The notes: generated by a model not told the origin, from the sequence alone. A DNA stretch of 64,000 nucleotides from Coriobacteriia bacterium (GCA_009783085.1 WRHU01000003.1:124001-188000); one strand, 5' to 3'. Positions 18,228-27,188 are shown, counted from the stretch's first letter. Numbers and translations are program-made.

Positions 18228-18229
18228 CC

Positions 18230-18688
18230 TCACTCAGGCTCAGCCTTACTTTGCTCAAGAGCGGCAAAGGCATCTAAAAGTATTTGCAGGCTTTCCAGTA
18301 CGCTCGCTCTTTTATCCGCAGGTATGCTTTGTAAAAGCTGTTCATAGTGTGAGTTCAAGCAGTTTTCAATGTTGTCAAAGATATGCTGTCCCTCCTCTGT
18401 GAGGCTTATGTTTATGGAGCGCCGGTTTGCGGGGTTGGTATCTCGATGTGCAACCTCAGCGTCTACCAGATGGTTTACGGTTCTACTCAGCGTACTGTTT
18501 TCAAGCCCCAGTGCCTCCGAAAGCTCAACGAGCGAAATCTCCTTTGCGCGTCCTATCTCGCCGAGGGCATGGCACTGTGACAGGGTAATGTTGCAGCACG
18601 TCATTTGCGTGTTATTAAGCGCGTTGGTTTTTTGCTCTAAGGAGTGGATAAGCTCCCGCAGCTGTTTGTGTTGTTCGTTTTGTGCCAT
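18230..18688 (-). CDS. MarR-family regulator, probably arsenic-responsive
   Basis: 152 residues with a winged helix at about 50-110 (LVELSEALGLENSTLSRTVNHLVDAE) and dimerization helices at both ends. A cysteine cluster T-C-C-N-I-T-L-S-Q-C-H just before the DNA-binding domain could bind As(III) and trigger derepression; this is inference from the linkage with arsM. AGGAGG lies five bases before the ATG. The promoter immediately upstream carries a palindrome, consistent with autoregulation. Confidence 0.87.
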   Translation of the reverse strand: MAQNEQHKQLRELIHSLEQKTNALNNTQMTCCNITLSQCHALGEIGRAKEISLVELSEALGLENSTLSRTVNHLVDAEVAHRDTNPANRRSINISLTEEGQHIFDNIENCLNSHYEQLLQSIPADKRASVLESLQILLDAFAALEQSKAEPE

Positions 18689-18722
18689 CTATAACCTCCT
18701 GTAATTATTGTACATTGCAATT

Positions 18723-18752
18723 ATTGTATTATACAACAATTAGGAATGTCAA
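18723..18752 (-). promoter_or_regulatory. marR-arsM promoter and operator candidate
   Basis: Minus strand: TTGACA (18747-18752), 18-base spacer, TACAAT (18723-18728). The palindrome TTGTA-TTA-TACAA (18724-18736) sits across the spacer and -10. A second ATTATTGTA half occurs at 18704-18712, within the leader. Confidence 0.65.
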
Positions 18753-18970
18753 GTAGAAAGAGCTTTCAAACAGAAAATTCTGAGAAAATGGCCAAAAACG
18801 AGCTCAAAAAAATTTATCAAAAAAACTAGACTTTTTTTATCTATTAAGTCACAATAGTGATGTTGCTAACAAAAATGTCCTTTATTCGTAGTAGTTGTAT
18901 GGCAACGACCTGGTGTTTTACGATAAAACAAAAGGGTCAAAATCTATTCCTTAGTGGGAGGAAAGAAAAA

Positions 18971-21900
18971 ATGAATACCAAAAAAGCATCGTTTTCAATC
19001 GTGAAAAGACTGCCAGCCGCCACACTGTCGCTCATTCTGGCGCTCGCACTTGTGCCTCCAACCACCTTTGCGCTTCCTAAAAGTGATCCTGTAGTACAGG
19101 GCAATGCAGCACCAGAGGCGCTCCAAGTGGCATCTATGGAAACAGGCGAGCTCTTGCATGCCACATCAGACACTCAAGGTGTCGCTGCCGAAGCTATGGC
19201 AGACAGTGAACTTTCAGAGGCAGAACTTTCAGAAGCAGAACCTTCCGAAAGCGAGAACGCAGCGAGCGAGAGTGAACAGGCAAGCAACTCTGCCGCCGAC
19301 GTGCTTGAAACCGAACAAGTTGAACAAGACTCCCAACCAAATGATTACCAAGACAGTGATGATGCCAGCCAAGCTGCTGAATCAACAGAAGCACTTCTTG
19401 ACGAAGACGACGATGAGCCAATCACGCCGTTGGCTGCCTCGGTAACTGACGAAAGCTCTCTGAGGGCTGCCATTACAGCTGCGCCGTCGGGTACGTCTGA
19501 AACCGTCACGCTCGAAAATGACATCAGCCTTACGGGCACTGCCCTGAACATTCCCGCAGATAAGGATATTGTTCTTGAGGGAGGCTACCTGCTCATTGGC
19601 GTAAGTGGTGTTTCGACCATTGTGGTCAACGGAAAGCTGACTCTTGATGGCATTACGGTAACCCATAACGCAGGTGCAACGGGGCGTGGGGTAACGGTTG
19701 CCTCGGGTGGTTCCTTGTATTTGGAAAGCGGTGCCATATCTGGCAATACGGCAGCCCCAAATCCCAATTGGAATGGCGGCGGTGTAGACAACAGCGGAAC
19801 CTTTGTAATGACCGGTGGATCCATTACCAACAACCATGTGCTAGCAGGTGGTTCTGGTGGAGGCGTTCATAATGATGCTGCCGGCACCTTTACTCTCAAC
19901 GGCGGCAAGATTTCTAACAATACTGCAGCGGGTGATATTTCAAACCCCAGTGATCCTCGTGGTGGCTTTGGTGGTGGTGTGTGGAACCAGGGAAGCTTTA
20001 GCATGCAGGACGGCGAAATTGTATTAAACGAAGCTTTTGAGGGCGGCGGCATATATTCGACAACCGCCTTTACCATGAGTGGCGGTCTTGTTTCTAAGAA
20101 CAGTGCCAATTCAGGGCTTGCTGGGCGTGGCAGTATAGGCGGCGGCATTCTTATCCGAGATGCTTTTACCATGACTGGAGGTGTCGTTTCTTACAATGAC
20201 GCTGCCAGCGGTGGCGGTGGAGTCTATAGCTATGATAAAGGAAACTTCACCCTTATAAACGGCGATATCATTTACAACACGGCCGACCAGCGAGGAGGCG
20301 GTGTCTATAATGGCGCAGGCATGACGTTTACTATGCAGGGTGGTAGTATCTCCAACAACACCTCAAACGTTGCAGCTGGTGGCTTGGCAAACAATGTTGG
20401 TGCAGTGTTTACTATGTCTGGTGGCACCATTGCCGACAATACTGCGGTAAGTGCTGGCGGTGGTATATACAACTATGCGGATGCCACAGCAGGTGCAACC
20501 ATTACTATGACCGGTGGCTCAATTACGGGCAATACGGCAACTAGTCAAGGTGGAGGCATCTACAACCAAGGTGCTGGGAGTGCAGGGGCAAGTATTAGTA
20601 TGTCTGGCGGTGTTATTAGCTTTAATACCGCAACGAATGCCGGCGGTGGTGGTGTAATGAATACGGGCGCCTTTGAGATGTCGGGCGGTAGCATTCAAAA
20701 CAACGAAACGAATGGACGCGGAGGTGGCGTGACCAACGTTTCCACCACTTCTTTCGCCGCACATTTTGAAATGTCGGGCGATGCTTCTGTCACAGGCAAC
20801 TCGGCAGGAACTATGGGTGGCGGCGTGTATCACGAGGGAGATATCAGCGTCTTTACTTTTGCGGATGGAGAAATTAACGGAAACAACGCTGATACAAATG
20901 GTGGTGGCATATACCTTGCTTCTTCGGCAAGCTTTACTATGGAGGCTGGGCTCGTTTCTGTCAACACCGCTCAAAACGGTGGTGGTGTGTATAGTGCTGG
21001 TACTTTTGATATGCAGGGCGGGGACATTCTTGACAATACCGCTCAAAACGGCGGCGGCGTATACACCAACAACACCTTTACTATGAGTGGCGGCAACATT
21101 GCGCACAACAAAGCAGATAAGCCTGCCTCTACACCTACTGCCCCTGATGGTGGCGGTGCAGGTGGCGGCGTTTATAACTCAGGCACGTTTACCATGACAG
21201 GTGGCAGAATAGCGAACAACGCAGTTCCTCTCAATGTGAGAATGAATTTTTGGGACTCGAGCCTGAGCAGGGGTGGTGGCATCTACAATTCAGGTACGCT
21301 CACCCTTTCTGACGATGCTACCCTTTCCAATAACTATGCGGTTCGAGGAGCTGGCATCTACAACGACGAAATTCTTACCATGCAGGGCGGTGCCATTTTA
21401 GGCCTCTACGACGGCGATCAAAGAATTCCCAACAGCTACCAATATGCCGGCGGTGGTGTCTATAACAATAGTGGCGCTACCTTTTCTATGGCTGGCGGAA
21501 GGATTTCTGGACAGTCGGGCAATGGAGAAGGACCTCCCCATACGGGTGCCGGTGTATACAATGTGGGTGCCTTTGATATGAGCGCAGGTACTATTGGTGG
21601 TTATACTCTTGAAGATGCCAATGAGGTCAGTTTTGGCGGCGGCGGTGGCGTTGCTAATGTGTATGGCGGTGTGTTTGCGATGCATGGTACGGCAGTTATT
21701 GTTGGTAATGCAGGCGACGCTGAAGCCGGTGGTTCTGCAGGTGTTTTTAACTATGCTGCTACTTTTGATTTGTATGAGGATGCTCTTATAACCCACAACT
21801 ACGGACACGGCGTTGTCAATACGGGCGACCAAGATGCTGCAGGCCTCTTTACCATGAAAGACAATGCTGTTATCTCTGACCACAAACCTGATTCTGAGTA

Positions 21901-23266
21901 CTTTCCAAGTGAGGGCGGTGGCGTAACTAATGGGTATTATGGTACTTTCATCATGGATGGCGGCACGATAACAGACAATGAAAAAGCGAACCAAGGCGGT
22001 GGTGTTTACAACTTTGGCGAGGAAGCTTACTTCACTATGAACGGCGGTTCTCTCACCAATAATACGGCTGATTTTGGCGGTGCTCTCTATAATGGCGAGA
22101 ATGCTTCCTTCACGTTGAATGATGGCGAAATAGCAGGTAACAGTGCAGCTAGCATTGGCGGTGGCATAGGCTCTGAAGATGCTGTTTTGTTTGAGATAAA
22201 GGGCGGTACCGTTGCTAACAATACGGCAATTTATGGTGGCGGTATTTATCTAGAAAACGGTCAACCTCTGAGCGTCTTTGGAGGAGAAATATCTAACAAT
22301 ACCGCTGAAGTTGATGGAGGCGGCATCTGGATTGACTACTCTTATCTTGACCAACTTTCGGTAAGCGCAGGAGTAGTGTTTAGCAACAACTTAGCTCAAG
22401 CATCATATGAGCGCGACCCCATTGACGATGCAACCTATATGGCCCAGATAGGGAACAATGGCTCGGGAGTTACGTGGACCGTGCCGCTTTTGCAAGGTTA
22501 CAACAACTATGACATTAACTACCAAAGTGATTACCAATCCTTTGTGATTCATTACGATTCCAATGGCGGAACGGGCACCATGGATGACCAGAGGGCCGTC
22601 TATGCCAGTGACCTCACCTTAATAAAAAATGCCTTCACGAGAACAGGATACAGCTTTGCGGGATGGGCGCTTTCTTCTGATGGTTCGGTTGAATACGCAG
22701 ACGAATACTCCTTTACTCCCTTTGATCTTGGGGAAGACATTACGCTGTATGCGGTGTGGACACCTACCACAACAATTGAGCCGGAAGATGCTGCCAAATA
22801 TACCGTTTACTACTACAACGAACAAACAGGTGCGCTACTCGGCACTTCTCCCTATGAATACTTTGACATCATTGGTAGTCTTGCCGAAGCGGTTGTTCAG
22901 ACATTTACTGGCTATACCTTTAATCCCAACAATCCAAATAACGTACGGAGTGGCATTATTGTTGAGGACGGTTCGTTGGTGTTGAAGCTTTACTATACTC
23001 CCACAAGTGAGGAGCCTGTAGTAGACGACCCTAATGGCAGTGGGCCTGAGACTGGCGACCCAGATGATGGGGTTGAGGCTGACGATCCAGATGATGATGA
23101 GGCTACCGTGCCTGCTAAGACCCCGAAAACTGGTGACTCTGGCGCACTGTTTTCTTTGATGACGTTCTTATTGTGGTCAGCAGGTCTTTTGTTCATGATG
23201 AGGCTGCTTATATGGTGTCACTCACGGAGAGCTTACTATCGCCAGCCTCGCAGAGAAAAGGATTAA
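18971..23266 (+). CDS. Large cell-surface adhesin with beta-helix repeats
   Basis: 1431 residues. A signal peptide (hydrophobic core LSLILALALVPPTTFA) is followed by a Ser/Glu/Ala-rich acidic spacer up to ~150. A very long array of GGG[IV]YN...F[TS]M[SQT]GG...I.NNTA units (more than 20) then runs to about 1160, the pattern of right-handed parallel beta-helix/Pmp-like repeats. A Listeria-Bacteroides (InlB-type) repeat, IHYDSNGGTG...AGWALSSDG, follows, then a MucBP-like segment (YTVYYYNEQTGALLG). The end has a TPKTGD sorting-like signal, a TM segment and a basic tail. Host or mucin adhesion is inferred. ATG 18971 has GGGAGGAAAG upstream; the open frame to 18857 has no ribosome site. Confidence 0.88.
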   Translation: MNTKKASFSIVKRLPAATLSLILALALVPPTTFALPKSDPVVQGNAAPEALQVASMETGELLHATSDTQGVAAEAMADSELSEAELSEAEPSESENAASESEQASNSAADVLETEQVEQDSQPNDYQDSDDASQAAESTEALLDEDDDEPITPLAASVTDESSLRAAITAAPSGTSETVTLENDISLTGTALNIPADKDIVLEGGYLLIGVSGVSTIVVNGKLTLDGITVTHNAGATGRGVTVASGGSLYLESGAISGNTAAPNPNWNGGGVDNSGTFVMTGGSITNNHVLAGGSGGGVHNDAAGTFTLNGGKISNNTAAGDISNPSDPRGGFGGGVWNQGSFSMQDGEIVLNEAFEGGGIYSTTAFTMSGGLVSKNSANSGLAGRGSIGGGILIRDAFTMTGGVVSYNDAASGGGGVYSYDKGNFTLINGDIIYNTADQRGGGVYNGAGMTFTMQGGSISNNTSNVAAGGLANNVGAVFTMSGGTIADNTAVSAGGGIYNYADATAGATITMTGGSITGNTATSQGGGIYNQGAGSAGASISMSGGVISFNTATNAGGGGVMNTGAFEMSGGSIQNNETNGRGGGVTNVSTTSFAAHFEMSGDASVTGNSAGTMGGGVYHEGDISVFTFADGEINGNNADTNGGGIYLASSASFTMEAGLVSVNTAQNGGGVYSAGTFDMQGGDILDNTAQNGGGVYTNNTFTMSGGNIAHNKADKPASTPTAPDGGGAGGGVYNSGTFTMTGGRIANNAVPLNVRMNFWDSSLSRGGGIYNSGTLTLSDDATLSNNYAVRGAGIYNDEILTMQGGAILGLYDGDQRIPNSYQYAGGGVYNNSGATFSMAGGRISGQSGNGEGPPHTGAGVYNVGAFDMSAGTIGGYTLEDANEVSFGGGGGVANVYGGVFAMHGTAVIVGNAGDAEAGGSAGVFNYAATFDLYEDALITHNYGHGVVNTGDQDAAGLFTMKDNAVISDHKPDSEYFPSEGGGVTNGYYGTFIMDGGTITDNEKANQGGGVYNFGEEAYFTMNGGSLTNNTADFGGALYNGENASFTLNDGEIAGNSAASIGGGIGSEDAVLFEIKGGTVANNTAIYGGGIYLENGQPLSVFGGEISNNTAEVDGGGIWIDYSYLDQLSVSAGVVFSNNLAQASYERDPIDDATYMAQIGNNGSGVTWTVPLLQGYNNYDINYQSDYQSFVIHYDSNGGTGTMDDQRAVYASDLTLIKNAFTRTGYSFAGWALSSDGSVEYADEYSFTPFDLGEDITLYAVWTPTTTIEPEDAAKYTVYYYNEQTGALLGTSPYEYFDIIGSLAEAVVQTFTGYTFNPNNPNNVRSGIIVEDGSLVLKLYYTPTSEEPVVDDPNGSGPETGDPDDGVEADDPDDDEATVPAKTPKTGDSGALFSLMTFLLWSAGLLFMMRLLIWCHSRRAYYRQPRREKD

Positions 23267-23345
23267 TCGCTGTCTTGACCGGTGTTGTTCAACGTTATTC
23301 GAAAGGCCAAAAGACCGCTGCGTGCAGTCTGTAAGAGCTAATCGT

Positions 23346-23384
23346 AAAAGAGAATGCATGAGAAGATTATGCATTCTCTTTTTG
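23346..23384 (+). terminator. Terminator of the adhesin gene
   Basis: Arms AAAAGAGAATGCAT (23346-23359) and its complement (23369-23382) end in a U-rich run. It lies ~80 bases after the stop. Confidence 0.88.
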
Positions 23385-23626
23385 TATTGCGCGCGATTTC
23401 GATATTTCATAGACCTCCCTTTTTCCAGACTGAGAAATACAAACTTCTAAAAGTTTTCAAAAATATGAAACCTAAAGCCTGTTTCAAAGGTATTACTTAA
23501 CAGGTGGTGGGTAAGGTGGTGGGGCAGGCGCAAAGGGCAAAGCCCTTTGCGCCTGCAAGAACCAACTATTTTGTGTAGTAGGGAAGGCTTTGCAAAAAGA
23601 CTTCTATAACGAAGGGAAGAAATGCA

Positions 23627-23893
23627 ATGGAAGAAACGGTGTATGGATTGTCCAGCTTTCTGGCGTTTGTGTGGATGGGCATTATTTATGTACAACTATT
23701 CTTGTCGTATGGTACGGCATATCGTCTCACCAAAAGGGGAATGGACAATGGCGTAGCACTTTTTGGATGGTTTCTGCTTTTGGGGCTTGCTGCTCTTGTG
23801 CCTGGCCTTGGGATATATCTTTGGTATCGCTATCGTGAAAAACAGCAAGGTACCCAAGAATTGGAACCGACATACCTGCCAAAACACCAGTGA
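23627..23893 (+). CDS. Small two-TM membrane protein, copy 1
   Basis: 88 residues of unknown function. There are two predicted membrane segments (about 8-30 and 42-65) and a conserved core V-P-G-L-G-I-Y-L-W-Y-R-Y-R at the end of the second segment, followed by a charged tail. The pattern resembles the small membrane module at the N-terminus of cardiolipin-synthase-like proteins (PLDc_N), but this is only a resemblance. AAGGGAAG lies upstream of the ATG. It is paralogous to the gene at 24270 and each is preceded by the same hairpin. Confidence 0.7.
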   Translation: MEETVYGLSSFLAFVWMGIIYVQLFLSYGTAYRLTKRGMDNGVALFGWFLLLGLAALVPGLGIYLWYRYREKQQGTQELEPTYLPKHQ

Positions 23894-24022
23894 CCGAACA
23901 GGAGTTGTGTTAGTTAGCTCTAGTTCGCCCTGCAAAAGGGGAGCCATCAAATGTTTGCAATGCTGAGAAAGTTGGCTTCTCGCCCCTTCGCGCAGAGATC
24001 ACAGCCAGGTTGCGTATTTTTT

Positions 24023-24099
24023 TGGGGTGGGCGAAGGGGCTCGAACCCTCGACCTGCGGAGCCACATTCCGCCACTCTGCCAACTGAGCTACGCCCACC
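24023..24099 (-). tRNA. tRNA-His(GUG), copy 1 (diverged)
   Basis: Acceptor GTGGGCG/CGCCCAC with an extra 5' G opposite C73, anticodon stem GCGGA/TCCGC, loop ATGTGGC with anticodon GTG, CCA encoded. It differs from copy 2 in the D-stem 3' side (GAGT), the anticodon stem and base 32 (A). Confidence 0.9.
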
Positions 24100-24269
24100 A
24101 TAAAATACGAAACGAGAGTGTATCACAAAGTATCTAAAAATTTTCCGAAAACATGAAACCTAAAGGTTGTTTCAAAGGTATTACTTAACAGGTGGTGGGG
24201 CAGGCGCAAAGGGCAAAGCCCTTTGCGCCTCAATGAGCCCTACATTTTTGATAAAGGAAGGCAAGAACT

Positions 24270-24521
24270 GTGAGCAAATACCCCTATATTTTGACTATTC
24301 CCTGGGGAGTAATCTATTTTGTTCAGATGTGGATGTCGTCTGGAACTGCGATTCGGATTGCCAAAAAAAGCGGCGGCGATCGCATAATGTATCTTGCGTG
24401 CTGGTTTCTTATGGAAATTGCATCCATAGTGCCTGGCTTGGGTATTTACCTTTGGTATCGATATCGAAACGAGGAGCAGGAACAAGAGGAAGCAGAACAA
24501 ACATCTATAATTCAGGAATAA
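24270..24521 (+). CDS. Small two-TM membrane protein, copy 2
   Basis: 83 residues, GTG start with GGAAGGC eight bases before it. Two hydrophobic segments (about 5-27 and 38-58) and the same I-V-P-G-L-G-I-Y-L-W-Y-R-Y-R core as copy 1; the tail is Glu/Gln-rich. Outside the core the paralogues differ markedly, so the duplication is old, yet both frames are intact, which argues that both are used. Function unknown. Confidence 0.7.
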   Translation: MSKYPYILTIPWGVIYFVQMWMSSGTAIRIAKKSGGDRIMYLACWFLMEIASIVPGLGIYLWYRYRNEEQEQEEAEQTSIIQE

Positions 24522-24660
24522 CTTTGCTATCATTGCGTGCAACTAGATAGACAGCCTCAATGACGGTGCTGCGCATTTGGCAATCGTTATGTTAAAACGA
24601 AAATAGAAGAGAGAGAATGGTGTTTGGGCGACTAGTGGGATATTGCTGGTTGCGTATTTT

Positions 24661-24737
24661 TGGGGTGGGCGAAGGGGCTCGAACCCTCGACCTACGGAGC
24701 CACAGTCCGTCGCTCTGCCAGCTGAGCTACGCCCACC
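24661..24737 (-). tRNA. tRNA-His(GUG), copy 2
   Basis: Canonical sequence: acceptor GTGGGCG/CGCCCAC with G-1, anticodon loop CTGTGGC (GTG), T-loop GGTTCGAGCC, CCA encoded. It is the likely parental copy of the duplicated unit. Confidence 0.95.
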
Positions 24738-24794
24738 GTAAAATACGAAACGAGAGTATATCACGTTTTTGCCCTCGCGTGCGAGAAAATCGTT

Positions 24795-24800
24795 TATCAT
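24795..24800 (+). promoter_or_regulatory. -10 element of a possibly leaderless cca transcript
   Basis: TATCAT ends 6 bases before the ATG at 24807 and there is no ribosome binding site, so transcription would start at or next to the start codon. No good -35 is visible. Confidence 0.45.
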
Positions 24801-24806
24801 TCTTAT

Positions 24807-26186
24807 ATGGAAACCACGTTTAACAACGCCGCCCAAATTGACGCCCAAGTTGGTGTCCAAATTGGCATCCAAATCGACGCCCAAGCGGCGCATCTCTTGC
24901 AGCAGCTTAACGAGGCAGGTTTTGAGGCCTATCTCGTAGGTGGTTGCGTGCGTGATGCGCTCAGAGGTCAAACGCCGAAAGACTGGGATATTGCCACCTC
25001 CGCAACGCCTAAGGAGCTCCACGGGGCTCTCAGTGGCTTACAGCTCATAGATACGGGCATACAGCATGGCACGGTGACGGCGGTGCTCGAGGGTTCTCAC
25101 TATGAAATAACAACCTTTCGAACAGAGGGTGCCTATTTTGACGCGCGGCACCCCTCAAGCGTTTCTTTTGTGCGCTCGCTCGAGGAGGATTTGGCACGGC
25201 GCGATTTTACTATCAACGCGCTTGCATACCATCCGCAACAAGGCTTGATCGACCCCTTTGGTGGCGCACGCGATTTAGAGCAAGGGATACTGCGTGCGGT
25301 AGGCTCGCCTGCAAAGCGACTCGAGGAGGATGCCTTGCGCATTATGCGGGCGCTCCGTTTTGCGGCAACGCTCAATCTTGTTATAGAGCCTGAGCTTGCA
25401 GATGCCCTGCATGAACATCGGCACGCCTTGCAAAACATAGCTGTCGAGCGCATTAACGTTGAGCTTACTAAAATGCTGGTGGGCGAAAATGTATTGTCGG
25501 TGCTACTTGAGTATCCTGATGTTTTAGCTGTGTTTATACCAGAGCTTGAGCCCTGCATTGGACTTGACCAACGCAGTAAGTATCATTGCTATGACGTGTG
25601 GGAGCACACGGCGCACGCCATTGCTTTGTCTGAGCCAGAGGAATTGGTGCGGCTTACCTTGTTGTTCCATGATGTGGGAAAGCCGGTACAGTTTACCATT
25701 GACGAGCAAGGTGCGGGGCATTTTTATGGCCATGATAAGGTGGGCTCTCAGCTTACGCATACCCGTCTTAAGCGCCTGCGCTTTGACAATGAAACGGTTG
25801 AGATGGTTACTAATTTGGTCAAGCGGCATGGTGCAGAGGTGAGCGTCAAGACTATTCCGCGTTGGCTTAATCGTCTGGGTGTCGAAGGTTTGCGTGTGAT
25901 GATCAAGGTCAAGCGAGGCGACATTTTAGCTCACAGCGAAGTTAATAAGCAAGGACGTTTTGATGCCCTCGCTGAGTTTGAGCAGGCACTTGAGGAGTAC
26001 TTGGCAGCTGAACCTTGCTTTACCCGCGCTTGCCTAGCGGTTGCTGGTAGCGACCTCATAGAACTTGGATTTGCGGAGGGAAGGGCCTTAGGACAAGCGC
26101 TCGATACGCTGCTTGACTTAGTGCTAGAGGGAAAGCTAGAAAACTCGCAAGCCGCCTTGCTTAAGGCAGCTAAAGAGTTGCTCTAG
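24807..26186 (+). CDS. cca: CCA-adding enzyme / poly(A) polymerase family nucleotidyltransferase
   Basis: 459 residues. The class II nucleotidyltransferase head has LVGGCVRDALRGQTPKDWDIATSA (metal-binding D-x-D) and the R-R-D-F-T-I-N-A-L motif. The RNA-binding neck is L-R-A-V-G-S-P...R-I-M-R-A-L-R-F-A. A C-terminal HD phosphohydrolase domain (L-F-H-D-V-G-K-P, about residue 290) follows. It repairs or completes tRNA 3' ends. Residues 9-26 are a four-residue repeat (IDAQ, VGVQ, IGIQ, IDAQ) before the fold begins. It lies directly beside tRNA-His, transcribed divergently from it. Confidence 0.92.
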   Translation: METTFNNAAQIDAQVGVQIGIQIDAQAAHLLQQLNEAGFEAYLVGGCVRDALRGQTPKDWDIATSATPKELHGALSGLQLIDTGIQHGTVTAVLEGSHYEITTFRTEGAYFDARHPSSVSFVRSLEEDLARRDFTINALAYHPQQGLIDPFGGARDLEQGILRAVGSPAKRLEEDALRIMRALRFAATLNLVIEPELADALHEHRHALQNIAVERINVELTKMLVGENVLSVLLEYPDVLAVFIPELEPCIGLDQRSKYHCYDVWEHTAHAIALSEPEELVRLTLLFHDVGKPVQFTIDEQGAGHFYGHDKVGSQLTHTRLKRLRFDNETVEMVTNLVKRHGAEVSVKTIPRWLNRLGVEGLRVMIKVKRGDILAHSEVNKQGRFDALAEFEQALEEYLAAEPCFTRACLAVAGSDLIELGFAEGRALGQALDTLLDLVLEGKLENSQAALLKAAKELL

Positions 26187-26262
26187 GTGGTTTGCTGCAG
26201 GAAGTGCTGTTTGGTGCTGTGTTATTGGGCAGCAGCGCTTTTATTGTGTCGACCGCCCAAGA

Positions 26263-27033
26263 CTAGTTAAACAAGGGGATAATATCCAGCTCGGCATCTT
26301 TGTTGGACACAGTAGAGTTGTACTGTTCTGCAAGTCGCTCATATTCAGCTTCGGTTATCTCAATTTTATTGCCGTCGCTATCTTTGAGAAAACAATCCAC
26401 GCTCTCGGTGTCAAAATTCTTTTCCCACATAATACTTTCTATGTCTATAAGTTTTGAACCATCTGACGATATTTCTCTTTTAACCCACGATCGTAGCCAG
26501 ACTCCATCAGAAAAGTTGCCGTACACAATGCCGTTTTGATCAACAAGCGACCAACCACTTTTCATTGCTCGATAATAAAGCTCAGTAGGCTGACCGTCTA
26601 CAAGAGAGTAAAGTGAAATCAAAATATAATCACCCATACCGTCATAGTATAAATCCGAAAGTAGAATTAGTTCTAGGCTGCCATTATTATTCAAGTCCTT
26701 AAGAGCATAAAAACAGTTTTCTGGTAGAGTTTCTCGATCGTATAAATAGCACCAGGGCTCAGGCAATTCGTAGGTGTACTCGGCTAGAGCCCACGTTTTG
26801 TAAGCTTCCAACACGGGCTCATAGGCAGCGGTATCTTTTGCAATCTGCGCCGCGTTGTCGTCTTCATCCTCTTCCGCATATTCATCAACCGATGGGGCTT
26901 GGGGTGTTTGTGGGTCAGAAATCTCTGCTGGCGGCGGGCTTGGCTCCGGAGTATTGGAGCTCAGCAAGTCGCATCCGGTAAGAAGAGTTGCGAGCATTGC
27001 GGCTATGGTAACAATTGTGACTATCTTTTTCAT
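26263..27033 (-). CDS. Hypothetical lipoprotein
   Basis: 256 residues. Signal peptide with lipobox LLTGC near residue 20, a Pro/Ser then Asp/Glu-rich linker (to ~60), and a globular part with a calcium-loop-like D-L-N-N-N-G-S-L-E-L stretch and a W-rich C-terminal half. Such lipoproteins often report on substrate binding, but I recognise no defined family. The start was set at ATG 27033 because GGAGGA ends three bases upstream; the longer frame to 27081 lacks this. It is AT-rich compared with cca. Confidence 0.72.
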   Translation of the reverse strand: MKKIVTIVTIAAMLATLLTGCDLLSSNTPEPSPPPAEISDPQTPQAPSVDEYAEEDEDDNAAQIAKDTAAYEPVLEAYKTWALAEYTYELPEPWCYLYDRETLPENCFYALKDLNNNGSLELILLSDLYYDGMGDYILISLYSLVDGQPTELYYRAMKSGWSLVDQNGIVYGNFSDGVWLRSWVKREISSDGSKLIDIESIMWEKNFDTESVDCFLKDSDGNKIEITEAEYERLAEQYNSTVSNKDAELDIIPLFN

Positions 27034-27085
27034 GGCTCCTCCAAATACTATAATGATGCGCATCCTCTGGAAATATAACAAAAGT

Positions 27086-27161
27086 TGGTGCGCCCGGCAG
27101 GATTCGAACCTGCGACCAACAGATTAGAAGTCTGCGACTCTATCCCCTGAGCTACGGGCGC
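27086..27161 (-). tRNA. tRNA-Arg(UCU)
   Basis: Acceptor GCGCCCG/CGGGCGC, anticodon loop CTTCTAA (TCT), T-loop GGTTCGAATCC, encoded CCA. 76 bases. It lies just beyond the truncated tRNA-Gly repeat. Confidence 0.95.
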
Positions 27162-27188
27162 GGTTGGTGGAGAATATCAAAACTGCTT

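Larger units (their letters stand above)
23465..24764. repeat. Diverged tandem duplication: hairpin + small membrane protein + tRNA-His
   Basis: Unit 1 (23465-24126) and unit 2 (24153-24764) share the same order. Each opens with a block ATGAAACCTAAAG...TATTACTTAACAGGTGGTGG, then a perfect hairpin (23525-23555, 14-base stem; 24202-24230, 13-base stem). A small two-TM gene, a minus-strand tRNA-His and a conserved 26-base flank (24101-24126; 24739-24764, one mismatch) follow. The interiors between gene and tRNA have diverged. The hairpins have no U-run and lie 72 and 40 bases before the genes. Confidence 0.85.

Noticed and set aside
18857-18970. Upstream extension of the adhesin frame to a GTG
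   Set aside because: No ribosome site there, while ATG 18971 has one and is followed at once by a good signal peptide.
19740-22300. Regularly spaced repeats that could suggest a CRISPR array
   Set aside because: They are in-frame coding repeats of the adhesin with variable spacing, not constant repeats with unique spacers.
26855-27127. Frame ending A-R-Q-D-S-N-L-R-P-T-D
   Set aside because: Read-through into the complement of tRNA-Arg, antisense to the lipoprotein gene.
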